DNA from: Ptychodera flava
Lineage: Eukaryota > Hemichordata > Enteropneusta > Ptychoderidae
Reading direction: 5' to 3'
DNA length: 64,000 nt
Assembly (NCBI RefSeq): GCF_041260155.1
Contig: NC_091946.1
Span: forward strand, 33,819,620-33,883,619
Positions 36,545-45,729 of the stretch are shown here, piece after piece. How positions within the stretch are numbered: the stretch's first letter is position 1; each line of letters starts with the position of its first letter. The position numbers and the translations under genes were made by a program. Under the pieces are notes generated by a model. That model worked only from the letters and a program-made list of their open reading frames with translations, was not told the DNA's origin and made no database searches.

Positions 36545-37605
36545 TCACCCGATAGATAAAATTTTAGTAATTTCCTCTGAACTTAAAATGTGACGGAAGA
36601 CCATTACTTCAAATAATATGAGACGTTTCAGATGAATGGTACTGATATCTAAAGTGTTCACTCTTTTATCTTTACGTACAAATGTAGTTCCTAAGTCGTT
36701 CTCTATTCTATTCCCACCAACAAAACATTCAATACTCATTTCCCCTCCCCGATCTTTATCAATACTTATGATAATATCACAAGTTGTTCTGTTATCTGTT
36801 TTCATAGCATAATATCCAACCAAATCGTCAAATTCATCTCCAGTAGCTAACTTTACACATCTAATGAGAACTGTACCATGTTGAAGTATTTTCATATTAT
36901 CAGTCATCTGTTGATTTACAGTCTGTAAAGTGAGAACAGCTGCCTCATCACCGACACTTTTAAGACCCAGTTTCTTTAACGTTGTGTCCCAAAATAATCT
37001 TACTGGAACTCCGCTAGCTGTATACGAGCAATAATTCTCACCCTCGTTTATCCACCTTCTTAGTGTATTATCTGCCTTCATTATTGTATTAAGAGGACTA
37101 ATTTTAAGGTGAATCGGTATACCGAGAAGTGTAATGTATGGATTTGTAGGAGTAAGCCAACTACGAAAATCTAACAATTTATATTTGTTTACATTGCTAT
37201 CAAAATAAATCACATTCGGAGTTCCTGGTGGTTCAGCAACACCTCCTGCAATTTCACTATCCAATATATCTAAGATGTTACGCGGCACATTATAAGGCAT
37301 GAATTTCTGACTATCCCCATCCCATGTCAGAGCAAAAGGAGTAGGATCATTCGAAGCCTTTGTGGCGTCAATTACAGTTTCATCAATGTCTTTAAGTTCG
37401 GAAATTCTACAGCATGCTCGTGGGGTGGCGCCGCGGCATTGGCTAAAACGAAATATTTTTCGCGGTCCTTGTAACGAAGGACGTAATCCTTATTATGATT
37501 AGCAGCCATTTTAGTATTATTGTTAACTTTAACATCACTCAGATCTTCAAGCTCAAGATTTTGCATACGAATTGTACCTAGACCGAAGCCACTTGGATCA
37601 GACAT
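36545..37605 (-). pseudogene. Fibre-like protein with LamG/ConA-like C terminus, one frame change
   Basis: The protein starts MSDPSGFGLGT at 37,605 and ends 4 bp from the TIR. One frame change near 37,385 (one base short) splits it into an N-terminal part of about 75 residues and a C-terminal part that contains the remaining ~275. The end (LFEVMVFRHILSSEEITKI) has the pattern of LamG/concanavalin-like domains, in which a strand is followed by LS-x-EEI. Such folds occur in receptor-binding spikes, so a virion fibre role is a guess. It is divergent to the 140-aa gene at 37,669, with 63 bp between them. Confidence 0.6.
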
Positions 37606-37668
37606 ACTCCGTAGGGACCTATATACAGTGAAAATTAAATAATACCTTGTAATATACAATACACAGTC

Positions 37669-38091
37669 ATGGCTTCAGCTATAGGAATGACAGTTCTCGG
37701 TGCTGTATTAAATGCAACGGCATTCACAGGAGGAAATATTATCGGACAAAAGCTTTCTGGGAATGGTGACGCTCTTATTGAAGAAAAGGTCCGACATGAT
37801 AAAGCATTAGAAAAATTTGAACATGATCGCAACGTCTGGTCAGAAAAAAGATTACTCCAGGCTGACTGGGAAAGAGAAAATCAAGCAAAGGACGCACATG
37901 CTGCGGCAGAATTAAGAGATACAGATGCAGAAATCCTGGAAGAAGCAGCGGCGCAAGCCAACTATGCATCAGGTCGTTCCGAAGGGCCAGTTCAATTCTC
38001 AGATTATTATCAACCCAGTCCTGAGCAAAAGAAATATGAAATGATATATATTGCTGGAGGATTGGTCGTGGGATGGTTTATCTTCCGATAG
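37669..38091 (+). CDS. Small Polinton structural membrane protein, 140 aa
   Basis: Open frame from a clear ATG. It has an Ala/Gly-rich hydrophobic N terminus (MASAIGMTVLGAVLNATAFT), a charged helical, probably coiled-coil middle (residues ~36-95), the motif QFSDYYQPSPEQKK, and a C-terminal membrane helix of about 16 residues ending in Arg. Comparable proteins with the same N- and C-terminal pattern occur in Polintons of other marine invertebrates. It is probably a virion or inner-membrane component; the exact role is unknown. Intact, unlike its neighbours. Confidence 0.75.
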   Translation: MASAIGMTVLGAVLNATAFTGGNIIGQKLSGNGDALIEEKVRHDKALEKFEHDRNVWSEKRLLQADWERENQAKDAHAAAELRDTDAEILEEAAAQANYASGRSEGPVQFSDYYQPSPEQKKYEMIYIAGGLVVGWFIFR

Positions 38092-38121
38092 GGTTACACC
38101 GGTAGGCGGAACGCTTCGGGA

Positions 38122-38852
38122 CTACAATAATTCAATACAAAAGCTAATTGGCCAGTTATTGAAATCGATCATGTTCCCATCCTGATCTGTTATCCAGATA
38201 CGCATTGAATTCATGTAATCTCCCCCTTTTCTCAATGGCATAGAAATTGCTCCGTTTTTAAAATCGTAAGTAACCTTTTCACTTATTTCTCTCGTATCCC
38301 GGATGGGAAGTATTTGTAAACAGTTCGATACTTTCCCCTGTATGTATCCTCCGGAGGCACCCGAACCAAATGAAACATAATTTCCAGTAACATCGACTAC
38401 ATCTGAATGAACTATATATTTAGTGACTGTTAAGAAATCCACTTTCTTCGGACTCATAGTACTTTTTATAACTGGGTTGTCCTCAGGTTTATCTGAAAAG
38501 CCGACGACGTTGGCGAAGCTACCTGTGGCATTGAAATAGACTTTAATATCTTTAGCCAAAGTTAGATAAACATGGTTTGTCGGCAGATGTTTTTCAAAAT
38601 TATTTTTTGCTTCAACCCGATTGCTTTGTTTAACGTATCGATATTGTAGTTACCTGGACGTATTGATTTAGTCTTCTTCGGTTGGTCACCTTCTTGATAT
38701 TTTATTACATTATTCGTCGATGTTATGTTATGCCATGAATTATATAGTCCACACTCTAGCAGTCTTATCTTCGTAAACTGCGTCGTGTCAATGCAAGGGT
38801 AAAAATTAACAGTGACTGGTTCACCTGTTTGGCTTTCAATCCAAATGATCAT
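38122..38852 (-). pseudogene. Candidate minor capsid (penton-type jelly-roll) protein, one frame change
   Basis: About 243 residues over two frames that meet at an A run near 38,605. The N terminus MIIWIESQTGEPVTVNFYP and the C-terminal part (VTYDFKNGAISMPLRKGG, MRIWITDQDGNMIDFNNW) are beta-rich and match a conserved Polinton family with a short N-terminal segment, an IRPGNYNIDTL-type turn and a C-terminal strand set. It is most likely the single-jelly-roll minor capsid protein, but this assignment rests on size, position and strand pattern. Its start overlaps the end of the next gene on the same strand by 4 bp. Confidence 0.55.
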
Positions 38853-39124
38853 TGTTGTACGTTGTATATATTACTAAGTATAAGTGTTCGATGAATATTA
38901 TTATTATTCCGAAGGTGCCCATTACACAGTATAAGGTTCTGCAGGAATAATATTTTCTGTTCAAGGAGATCTTTGGTCGCAACCGCGGCAGCAGTCGCAC
39001 CGCCTAATTTTGCCAATCGAGTTAAATTTGGTCGACTTGGATCGCCAACCTCTATTTTCATAAATTTGCTGGAGATCATTAGATATCCCATCGCAAGTCC
39101 TGCGATTACAATACCATCGTACAT
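38849..39124 (-). CDS. Small membrane protein, ~91 aa
   Basis: MYDGIVIAGLAMGYLMISSK gives an N-terminal membrane helix, followed by KIEVGDPSRPN and a hydrophobic LAKLGGATAAAVATKDLL. The pattern (helix, basic-acidic linker, small-residue helix) is a recurrent Polinton small protein. The last ~30 residues look unrelated in character, so a late frame change is possible. It overlaps the start of the candidate minor capsid gene by 4 bp (ATGA-type), suggesting co-transcription. Confidence 0.6.
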   Translation of the reverse strand: MYDGIVIAGLAMGYLMISSKFMKIEVGDPSRPNLTRLAKLGGATAAAVATKDLLEQKILFLQNLILCNGHLRNNNNIHRTLILSNIYNVQQ

Positions 39125-39203
39125 TGTGTTTACAACTGTTTAATATCCATGATTGCTGACTAGTATATAAAATAGAAAAATAAAAAATAAAAAATATGGG
39201 GAG

Positions 39204-39734
39204 TTAATCCATCTCATACAATGTAGATGAGCTGGGAACACCCCCCTCCCCCTCCCCTGTCGGAACTGTTCCAGATGGAGCTGCTACGTGCTCTGTTTTT
39301 TTCGCTTTCTGGGGAGGATCTTTCCGATCTTGACTCGATCTATTAACGGGACAGGGGGTATGCCGAGCACGCCCCCAATATAACCCTAATGCAGTCAATG
39401 AAACTCCCACAATTCCTAAAACAAGATAACATTTATTATACCAGCTATCGCGTGAATTATTATCACACTGTTCTTTCATTGTAGGCGGTAGGTCTGCCGC
39501 TACCGCATCGCTATCATTCCCCTCCATTGCTTTTAGTTTCTTCTCCTTGTTTTTCCTGTTCCATTCCGCTAATTTCTTGCCCGCAGCAACTCTCCCTGGA
39601 TGCTTCGGCGGTAACGTCACTTTCTCTATGTTGCGCTGTGGCGTAGGGAAGGTCGTCCCTGACGGAGTCGTTTGCGGTGTGGGCTCCGTCGGCGGGGCCG
39701 GAGCCGTTTGCTGAGTCGTCGAAGTTGAATCCAT
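39204..39734 (-). CDS. Single-pass membrane protein with Pro/Thr-rich N terminus, 176 aa
   Basis: Pro/Thr/Gln-rich first 35 residues, then a conserved basic block (KHPGRVAAGKKLAEWNRKNK, residues 44-63), one membrane helix (~102-120) and a Lys/Pro/Gly-rich tail ending in SSSTLYEMD. The KHPGRVAAGKKLAEWN block recurs in Polinton proteins of other invertebrates. Function unknown; a role in the virion or in membrane targeting is possible. The frame is open. Confidence 0.65.
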   Translation of the reverse strand: MDSTSTTQQTAPAPPTEPTPQTTPSGTTFPTPQRNIEKVTLPPKHPGRVAAGKKLAEWNRKNKEKKLKAMEGNDSDAVAADLPPTMKEQCDNNSRDSWYNKCYLVLGIVGVSLTALGLYWGRARHTPCPVNRSSQDRKDPPQKAKKTEHVAAPSGTVPTGEGEGGVPSSSTLYEMD

Positions 39735-39773
39735 TTATTTCAGGTACTATATTAAACCCGATTTTTTTAAAAT

Positions 39774-40421
39774 TTAAATGTTTACCGTAATTAAACCGGT
39801 GGAAATTAGAGCAATCAGGGGCCCCCACGTGTAAGCTATCCGTCCTGATAATCGTTTTATTTCACTGTTTAGTATAAAATCCTTTTTAAGATCAGTGGCA
39901 TAGTTATCTCGATCATCGATTGGAACTACCTGACTTATTGCACGGGCTCCTAGATCTATGAAACTTTGAGTGATGGTATCACTTATAAGAGAACTGTATT
40001 TCGCTTCATAGACTTTAAAGGCTCGTGTTATGAATTCATCTTTCCACGTTTCCACTTCTCTAACTGTAAACTCCTTACCAAAAAATAACTTACTTTGACC
40101 ACTTGCGATGACACAGAGTATTTTTTCACGTTTTGTCTCTATTATGGATCGATTATTGTCCGAAGGCACCGAAGGCGCCGAAGCCCCTTCCGTTCCGATA
40201 GGGGAACCGTTCCGGTAGGGCGCTGCCATATTTGCCGCTGCCGATGACTTTATTAAATTCTCCATTGTTTGCAGTATGTTATCTATTCTTAGTAAAAAAT
40301 AAAAAATTCGTTTAAACCTGAATCCGAAATAAAGTATTAACATAGTCTGGAATGTTAGTACCCCTAACAGAACCGTACCGACAGGGATTCCGACAGGGAT
40401 TCCGAGAAAATTCTCCTCCAT
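39774..40421 (-). CDS. Two-helix membrane protein, 215 aa
   Basis: An N-terminal helix (residues ~7-34, including GTVLLGVLTFQTMLILYFGF), a low-complexity Gly/Ser/Pro linker encoded by the TTCCG-rich repeat at 40,160-40,225, a charged helical middle, and a C-terminal hydrophobic helix (~193-215). No known domain recognised. Divergent from the gene at 40,453, with 31 bp between the two ATG codons. Frame open. Confidence 0.6.
   Translation of the reverse strand: MEENFLGIPVGIPVGTVLLGVLTFQTMLILYFGFRFKRIFYFLLRIDNILQTMENLIKSSAAANMAAPYRNGSPIGTEGASAPSVPSDNNRSIIETKREKILCVIASGQSKLFFGKEFTVREVETWKDEFITRAFKVYEAKYSSLISDTITQSFIDLGARAISQVVPIDDRDNYATDLKKDFILNSEIKRLSGRIAYTWGPLIALISTGLITVNI
40160..40225. repeat. 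TTCCG-rich palindromic short repeat inside a coding region
   Basis: Clustered CCGAAGGC, CCGTTCCG and GGAACCGTTCCGG words (last one at 40,203-40,215). The same words recur across the Polinton, for example at 41,727-41,760, 42,673-42,688, 43,444-43,458, 46,731-46,765, 47,133-47,147 and 52,763-52,775. Confidence 0.6.
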
Positions 40422-40452
40422 TTAAATCTATCTGTATATAGAAACACGAATA

Positions 40453-41856
40453 ATGAGTACAGACTTATTCCCAGTTGCTTTTCAATTGAATAAGACGAGC
40501 ATACCAACAGTACAGCATGCTGATTCCCCCCCTTCCAAACCGGACGGGGGAATAAAACCTATTCTCATGGACTTAGAAATATATGTAACGCCGACAGATA
40601 AATTTACTTTTCATCCACGGGATGTGTTCAAAGATAATGTAATCACTCATCGATCAGCGAAAGAAAGTAATGTCTGGCTGGGCGGTCCAAACATGAAATA
40701 CTGGGACCAGCAACTGAATTTCGCTGTATGGTGCAGCACTACTGGTTGTGGTATATCATTCGCCCATCTCTTTGATAAGAAATTTCCGCCGCAAATACGA
40801 TCATTCTGTCGTTTTCATGTATATTTTACAATACGTCGTATCCTTCACGAAATGCAGGTTGCACTTCCAGACGACCCCCTCCCCACCTTCAAAGCGGGCG
40901 ACAATCCGTACAATCTAGTCCAATATGAACTTCTCTGTACAGAATTTGGAAATATAAGTCCAACGAAGTCCGACTTTCGTTATCGAAAAGGTCAAAATAA
41001 AGGTCTTGGTTATGGTTATGAATATTACACTAATCGTGGTCCCGTTCGACAGCCAAAAGCGATATACAACGGTCGGGACTTTTTCCTCTCCGCCGACGGA
41101 GGCGTTTTCTATACACATACCATTTTTGGAAAGAAAAAACATAAATTGTCCGACAAAGACCGACCGCACTACTATTTCTTCCGAAATGATGGATCGGAGG
41201 GACAATATAATAGTTTCATTCCTCTGACAGGAGACTCGGGACTAACAAAGGCCGGTCTCGCTCGCCTCAATGAAAGCCTTGAAGCCTACGTATATTGCAT
41301 ACTCGGCGCACAAGCAATATTCGTATACCATAGTGGGTGATACTGGCAGTGCAGAGCAAGTCCGAAAAGAATTCGGCGTTCTCCTCGAAGATGAAATTCG
41401 CAATACCGACAAAGTAATCAGTTATAGGCGATATCAAGACACAATAATGAATACTGGTGTCAAACTTGATATGGCAGTCTCACCAAATTTACTTCTCTTA
41501 CCGTCTGAGATGGTCATCCTTTCAGGCCCGGCGATCTCGGGTTATAATAATGAATTGCAATACGCTACAGAATCTATGTCCTTCGGGGTGAACGGTGATA
41601 TAAACACGGAAGTTCGAGAAAGTGCTGTACACGAGATGGAAGGGGGGAGGAGGAGGAGGATCCTGTGAAGTGGCAGGACGAGCCCGGAGAGTCACCTCAC
41701 AATGACACGACTCGGTCCCCGAAGGCCCTTCGGAACCGTTCCGGCAGGGCTTCGGAACGGGCAGCAGCAGTGACCGGCGCAGACCCTATTCACGAATATG
41801 GTAAAATTGGTTTGTTATCTTTAGCAATATTCATTACATTTATGTACAGTATATAG
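40453..41856 (+). pseudogene. Conserved Polinton protein with C-terminal membrane anchor, frame changes
   Basis: Starts at ATG 40,453 and spans about 468 codons over three frames, with changes near 41,312 and in the GGA-rich run near 41,640-41,660. Conserved blocks: LNFAVWCSTTGCGISF, FCRFHVYFTIRRILHEMQ, DFRYRKGQNKGLGYGY, RLNESLEAYVYCILGAQ and LDMAVSPNLLLLPSEMVI. The last segment (ending LLSLAIFITFMYSI at 41,856) is a membrane anchor preceded by a charged low-complexity stretch. The family is widespread in Polintons of marine invertebrates. I first took it for the capsid protein, but the capsid is at 49,529-50,789. A virion-associated or receptor role is possible; function unknown. Confidence 0.65.
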
Positions 41857-41861
41857 ATCCG

Positions 41862-42461
41862 ATGTATGCAACTGTACCATTCAACATGATTGTAACTGGA
41901 CCGACAAATTCTGGCAAAACGGAATATGTAATGGATCTCCTCACCGGTCCGTACCTAGGGAAATTTAACTACGTAGTTTTCATTTGTCCGACATTCATGA
42001 ACAATAAAACGTATAATAAAAGATTCATTTTCACTGATGACAATGTGTTTGTGTTTCCAGTCGGACTCGATGCTGTGGATGATACACTAGCCTTCGTACA
42101 TAAAGAATGGGCCGGCACGAACACTTTAATAATCCTCGACGACTGTGCCTCGTCCAAAGATATGAAGAAGCGCAGTGACATTTTAGTCAAACTTGGTTTC
42201 AGCGCAAGACACGACGGACTATCTGTCTGGGTTCTGACTCAACAATATACTAGTATTAGTAAACCATTTAGGGAAAACATACAGATGTTAGTACTTTTTT
42301 ACACACCGAGCAAGACAGACAACAAGACTATTATAAAAGAATATGGAATGGAGGTGTCAGAACGGGAGGCCACGGACCTGGTCAGACAATTGAAAAGTAG
42401 GCCATTCAGTAAACTAGTATTTCATTTACGGCATCCGTACGACATAAAATTTTTCGTATAA
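41862..42461 (+). CDS. ATP: A32/FtsK-like DNA packaging ATPase, 199 aa
   Basis: Open frame. Walker A GPTNSGKT (residues 13-20), Walker B LIILDDC (89-95), then VLTQQYTSISK with the conserved glutamines and an arginine-rich segment (KPFREN). This is the packaging ATPase of Polintons, relatives of poxvirus A32 and of adenovirus-like and virophage packaging motors. It would drive DNA into capsids. Length is near the family norm (~200-250). It lies 5 bp after the previous stop and 10 bp before INT, all on the + strand. Confidence 0.93.
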   Translation: MYATVPFNMIVTGPTNSGKTEYVMDLLTGPYLGKFNYVVFICPTFMNNKTYNKRFIFTDDNVFVFPVGLDAVDDTLAFVHKEWAGTNTLIILDDCASSKDMKKRSDILVKLGFSARHDGLSVWVLTQQYTSISKPFRENIQMLVLFYTPSKTDNKTIIKEYGMEVSEREATDLVRQLKSRPFSKLVFHLRHPYDIKFFV

Positions 42462-42471
42462 TATAGCAATT

Positions 42472-43596
42472 ATGGAAGGCAACACTGAAGGCAACACCGA
42501 AGGTACTCTTAGAGAATTATATTACAACCCGAAAACTGGTTTTGGAGGTGTACAAAAATTATATGACGCAGCACGCGCCAGTGGACTCCACGTTACTAAG
42601 AAAGAGGTGCAGGAGTGGTTAAAAACTCAGCTAACTTATAATCTTCATAAACCGGTACCTCGTACTCGTGGCGCGTTCCGAAGGGGCCGGCGGATTTTCG
42701 TAACATCGATAGACTCACAGTGGCAGGCGGATCTCATGGAAATCCCTGCAGCATTCGCAAAAGAGAATAAAAACATTCGATACATGCTAACAGTAATCGA
42801 TGTGCTCAGTAAATATGCATGGGCCAGGCCGATACAGTCAAAAACGGCTGATGATACGTTACAGGCGTTACAAGACATAATTAAGAAATCCAGGAGGCAG
42901 CCCGACAAACTTCAGACAGATGAGGGGCGGGAATTTACGAACCGAAAAATGCAGGGGTGGTTGGAGGAGGCGGGAATTCACTGGTTTCACACCTACAGTG
43001 ACAAAAAAGCTAGCGTCGTTGAACGTTTTAATCGGACTCTTAAGACGATGATGTGGAAATACTTTACATATAAACAGACACGAGAATGGCTCCCCATTCT
43101 ACCACAACTTCTCGAGAATTACAATAACACCGTTCACGGAAGTATCAAAATGAAACCCAGGGACGTAACAGAGGAGAACGATTGGCAGGCATTTTATACA
43201 CTATTTGGTCCTGAGTTGGCAGCCGGGGGAGCCAACCCTGAATTCAAGCCGGGAGAACGGGTCCGAATTACAAAATACAAGACCACTTTCAAGAAAGGAT
43301 ATTTACCAAATTGGACAGAGGAGATTTTCGTGGTTTCAAAAGTTGTGTATGCGGCTGGACTGGGAACGCCGCCAGTTTACAAAATAAAAGATCTGAATGG
43401 AGAGGAAATACTCGGCACTTTCTATTCTGATGAACTTCAGAGCGCCCTTTCGGAACGCGACGAGCTGTACAGAGTAGAACGAATTTTGAAGACAAAAAAA
43501 ATTAGAGGAAAGAAATATTATCTGATAAAATGGAAAGGTTATCCAGAAAGTTTCAATAGTTGGGAGCCGGAGGAAAATGTTATTAGTACTACGTAA
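42472..43596 (+). CDS. INT: Retroviral-like integrase with C-terminal chromodomain, 374 aa
   Basis: Open frame. The N-terminal helical DNA-binding region (residues ~10-60, with YYNPKTGFGGVQKLYDAA) precedes an RNase-H-fold core with catalytic D87 (QADLME), D150 (QTDEGREF) and E184 (VVERFNRTLK). The last two are separated by 33 residues. An SH3-like region follows (~257-322). A chromodomain at ~332-370 has YRVERIL, YYLIKWKGY and SWEPEENV, with cage residues Y333, W354 and W364. It integrates the element and duplicates 6 bp; the chromodomain probably steers it to methylated histone H3. There are no HHCC zinc residues, as expected for Polintons. Confidence 0.96.
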   Translation: MEGNTEGNTEGTLRELYYNPKTGFGGVQKLYDAARASGLHVTKKEVQEWLKTQLTYNLHKPVPRTRGAFRRGRRIFVTSIDSQWQADLMEIPAAFAKENKNIRYMLTVIDVLSKYAWARPIQSKTADDTLQALQDIIKKSRRQPDKLQTDEGREFTNRKMQGWLEEAGIHWFHTYSDKKASVVERFNRTLKTMMWKYFTYKQTREWLPILPQLLENYNNTVHGSIKMKPRDVTEENDWQAFYTLFGPELAAGGANPEFKPGERVRITKYKTTFKKGYLPNWTEEIFVVSKVVYAAGLGTPPVYKIKDLNGEEILGTFYSDELQSALSERDELYRVERILKTKKIRGKKYYLIKWKGYPESFNSWEPEENVISTT

Positions 43597-43762
43597 GTAC
43601 TTCGTAAGTTCCTGTCCATGGTACTTGTCAAGTACTAACGTAAGTACTAACGTAAGTATTTACGAAAGTTATTCAATAAGTACCATGGAAAAAGTCTTAA
43701 TTTCTTGAAAGAAGAAAGTGACAACTTACCATTATTCTTCCAACCACCTGGCCAAGTATTTA
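43597..43762. other. Convergent intergenic gap with nested repeats
   Basis: Between INT (+) and the kinase-exonuclease gene (-). Repeats of ACGTAAGTACT lie between two 11-bp inverted arms, CCATGGTACTT at 43,616-43,626 and AAGTACCATGG at 43,678-43,688. This could serve as a two-way transcription end. Confidence 0.6.
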
Positions 43763-44844
43763 TCATGTACTGTCGTAATAATGTTCACTTATTGCATCTT
43801 TTTCGGCAGTATGTGGATGAGGTGGTACAGGGGAGGTTCCTGAACATATTAAGTTTGCAAGATCTTCAAAGCGACTGTGCATGTTACCACAGTCCGTTCT
43901 TTCGAGTCCCCCTTTTTCAGCTTTATCTATAAGTTCTGGTTGAAGTATAATGTACACAACTGACATGAGCCATAGACAAGTAACTTCAAAGTCCGGTGTA
44001 CAGAACCGTAGGGTTTCATAATGTCAAGTGCTCGTAGGTCAAACGGAGCATTATAAGCACACACTGTTTCACAAGCATTAAGAAGTTTGTGTAGGTTCTT
44101 GAGTGAGACTCGACGTTGTTCTAGTTGTTCTTGACCAGGTGGATAATACGCTTTTTCAAGTTCCTCCTCCTCGAAACCGTCTATTAAAAATCCCTGGCTG
44201 CCGCTGCCCCATGCAATTCCAAAGTCAAAAGCTTGTGGAAAATCTACTGGTCCGACTGTCTCTGTATCAATTGTTGGATTAAGTATATTCTTGAGAACGA
44301 GGGGGGTAAGAGTGTTCCGAATTACCAAACATGGAAGTCTGTAGTCGTGGCAAATTTCTAAGAAAGTCTGTTTGAACTTATTGTGAATCTCTTCTAGTTC
44401 TTCTAAGGCGGTGATTTCGTACGACCTGGCTCGAGTCAACACATTCCGTCTGCAATAATCCCAAGGCATATCTTTGAATATGATAATGAAACTGGGTAAA
44501 TGGTCAAATGCTCTAGAAACAATCTTTTTTTCTTCCCACTCCGTGGAAACGCCCCGGATTCTAGAAAAAGTCAGATGTTGAATTATGGAAGAGTCACAAA
44601 TAATGTATTGTTCCTCCCTCCTCCTCCCAGCCTGACATTGTAAACTAAGCGTATGTTCTATAAACTGGTTCTGAAAATCGGCAATCGAAACGGGGGTGAC
44701 ACGCCCATTATAAAAGTCGGCAATGTTGCTGGAAAAACTAGTGTCAAATTCTGGTACGTGATACACCTCCGGTCCCTCCGCCAAATTTACTGCATCGTAA
44801 CTCTTACCACTTCCAGTTGGTCCATTTATGAATATGTATGACAT
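43763..44844 (-). pseudogene. Deoxynucleoside-kinase-like / DEDDh exonuclease fusion, one frame change
   Basis: Starts MSYIFINGPTGSGKS at 44,844. The N-terminal ~180 residues look like the deoxynucleoside kinase family: P-loop GPTGSGKS (8-15), a DRS-like CDSSI (83-87), and an arginine-rich lid (CRRNVLTRARSYEI, 131-144) followed by a helical LEELEEIHNKFKQTF. Residues ~189-280 begin a DnaQ-like exonuclease: ExoI DTET (D193, E195) and ExoII AYNAPFDLRAL (D269). ExoIII, H-x4-D in PPHPHTAEKDAISE, is present downstream but in another frame. The change is near 44,005-44,010, at a short G run, one base short. All DEDDh residues are thus encoded. About 360 codons in all. Role inferred as nucleotide salvage or DNA degradation for replication. 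A zeta-toxin/PNK-like kinase is an alternative for the N-terminal domain. Confidence 0.72.
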
Positions 44845-44912
44845 TTTGGGGATACTATATCATAGAAAAAATTTTTTTAAATTATTTTTATTAAGATATA
44901 TACGATAAGACA

Positions 44913-45319
44913 ATGACAATCCTTTCTATTTCAGATGCAATAAAAATACTTGAAACCGGAGAAAACATCAAATTGATGATGGAGGCAAATTAGTATTTGG
45001 TGAATATGTAGATCCTTTCATATACATAGACAGTGAGCTAGAAGTAGTTTTCAACATCGGACCTAAATATGGTTCTAGAGATCCTGCTACATGCGATGGG
45101 GTGTGTGTCCGTTGGCAACCGAGTCTTCAAAAGTTTACTGATTTAATAATATTCCGTACCCTAGGTGAAAGTTTCGATGCATCTACTGCTAAAAGTTATG
45201 CTCTAAGCCTGGCCGCTCACTCCAAGAATCCTATCGGAACCGTCACCGAAGGGTGCAGATTTTACAATCCATCTAAAGTGTATCAGAAGCGAGGGAGCGA
45301 GGGCCTCAGCCGGGCATGA
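44913..45319 (+). pseudogene. Unknown small Polinton protein, ~135 aa, one frame change
   Basis: ATG at 44,913 gives MTILSISDAIKILETGENIK, then the frame changes near 44,975, and the second frame runs to 45,319 (blocks GKLVFGEYVDPFIYIDSELE, VFNIGPKYGSRDPATCDG, CRFYNPSKVYQKRG). I recognise no domain. It is divergent from the kinase-exonuclease gene with 68 bp between the starts, including an ATATATA-type box. Its stop overlaps the next ATG (ATGA at 45,316). Confidence 0.5.
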
Positions 45320-45683
45320 GGTATTTTAAATTTCAGTTTAAAAGAGGGAGAAACACTTCCAATTTCGCTACATGTATTGATATGGTTCAAGAAATTGACT
45401 GTGCTTTTAAACAGTGAGCCCGTTACTACCAGTCCGAGAAAATCCTGCTATTGTACCTCGTAATATCCGAAAAGGTAGTAAGATAGAATTCTTAGCATTT
45501 AAACCGCGCTTAAATAAACGTGCCCTTTCTTTCACTGTTGAGAGATTAATATTTTGTGCTGCACCTAATAAACCAGAAATTCAAGATGCGGAAGAACTAG
45601 TCGACTTAGAAAGATTAGGCGAGATATATAAACAAATAAATGCTGCCAAAAATATTATAGTGGATTTTGATGAATTAGAATAG
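45316..45683 (+). pseudogene. Unknown small Polinton protein, ~122 codons, one frame change
   Basis: Begins MRYFKFQFKRGRNTSNFATC at 45,316, overlapping the preceding stop. Frame changes near 45,412. The second part (IPRNIRKGSKIEF-like basic stretch, then FTVERLIFCAAP and an acidic tail INAAKNIIVDFDELE) runs to 45,683. Basic N terminus and acidic C terminus; no known domain. It lies in a + strand block leading to PolB. Confidence 0.45.
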
Positions 45684-45729
45684 ATATTTCTTTTAAGAAA
45701 ATTTTTTATGATATATATAGGACAGTACA

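Noticed and set aside
40453..41340. Gene first considered as the major capsid protein
   Set aside because: The capsid blocks (RKLRSGA, NVPRRSIRG, FCLFIDLRS) are on the minus strand at 49,529-50,789. The 40,453 gene has different conserved blocks and a C-terminal membrane anchor.
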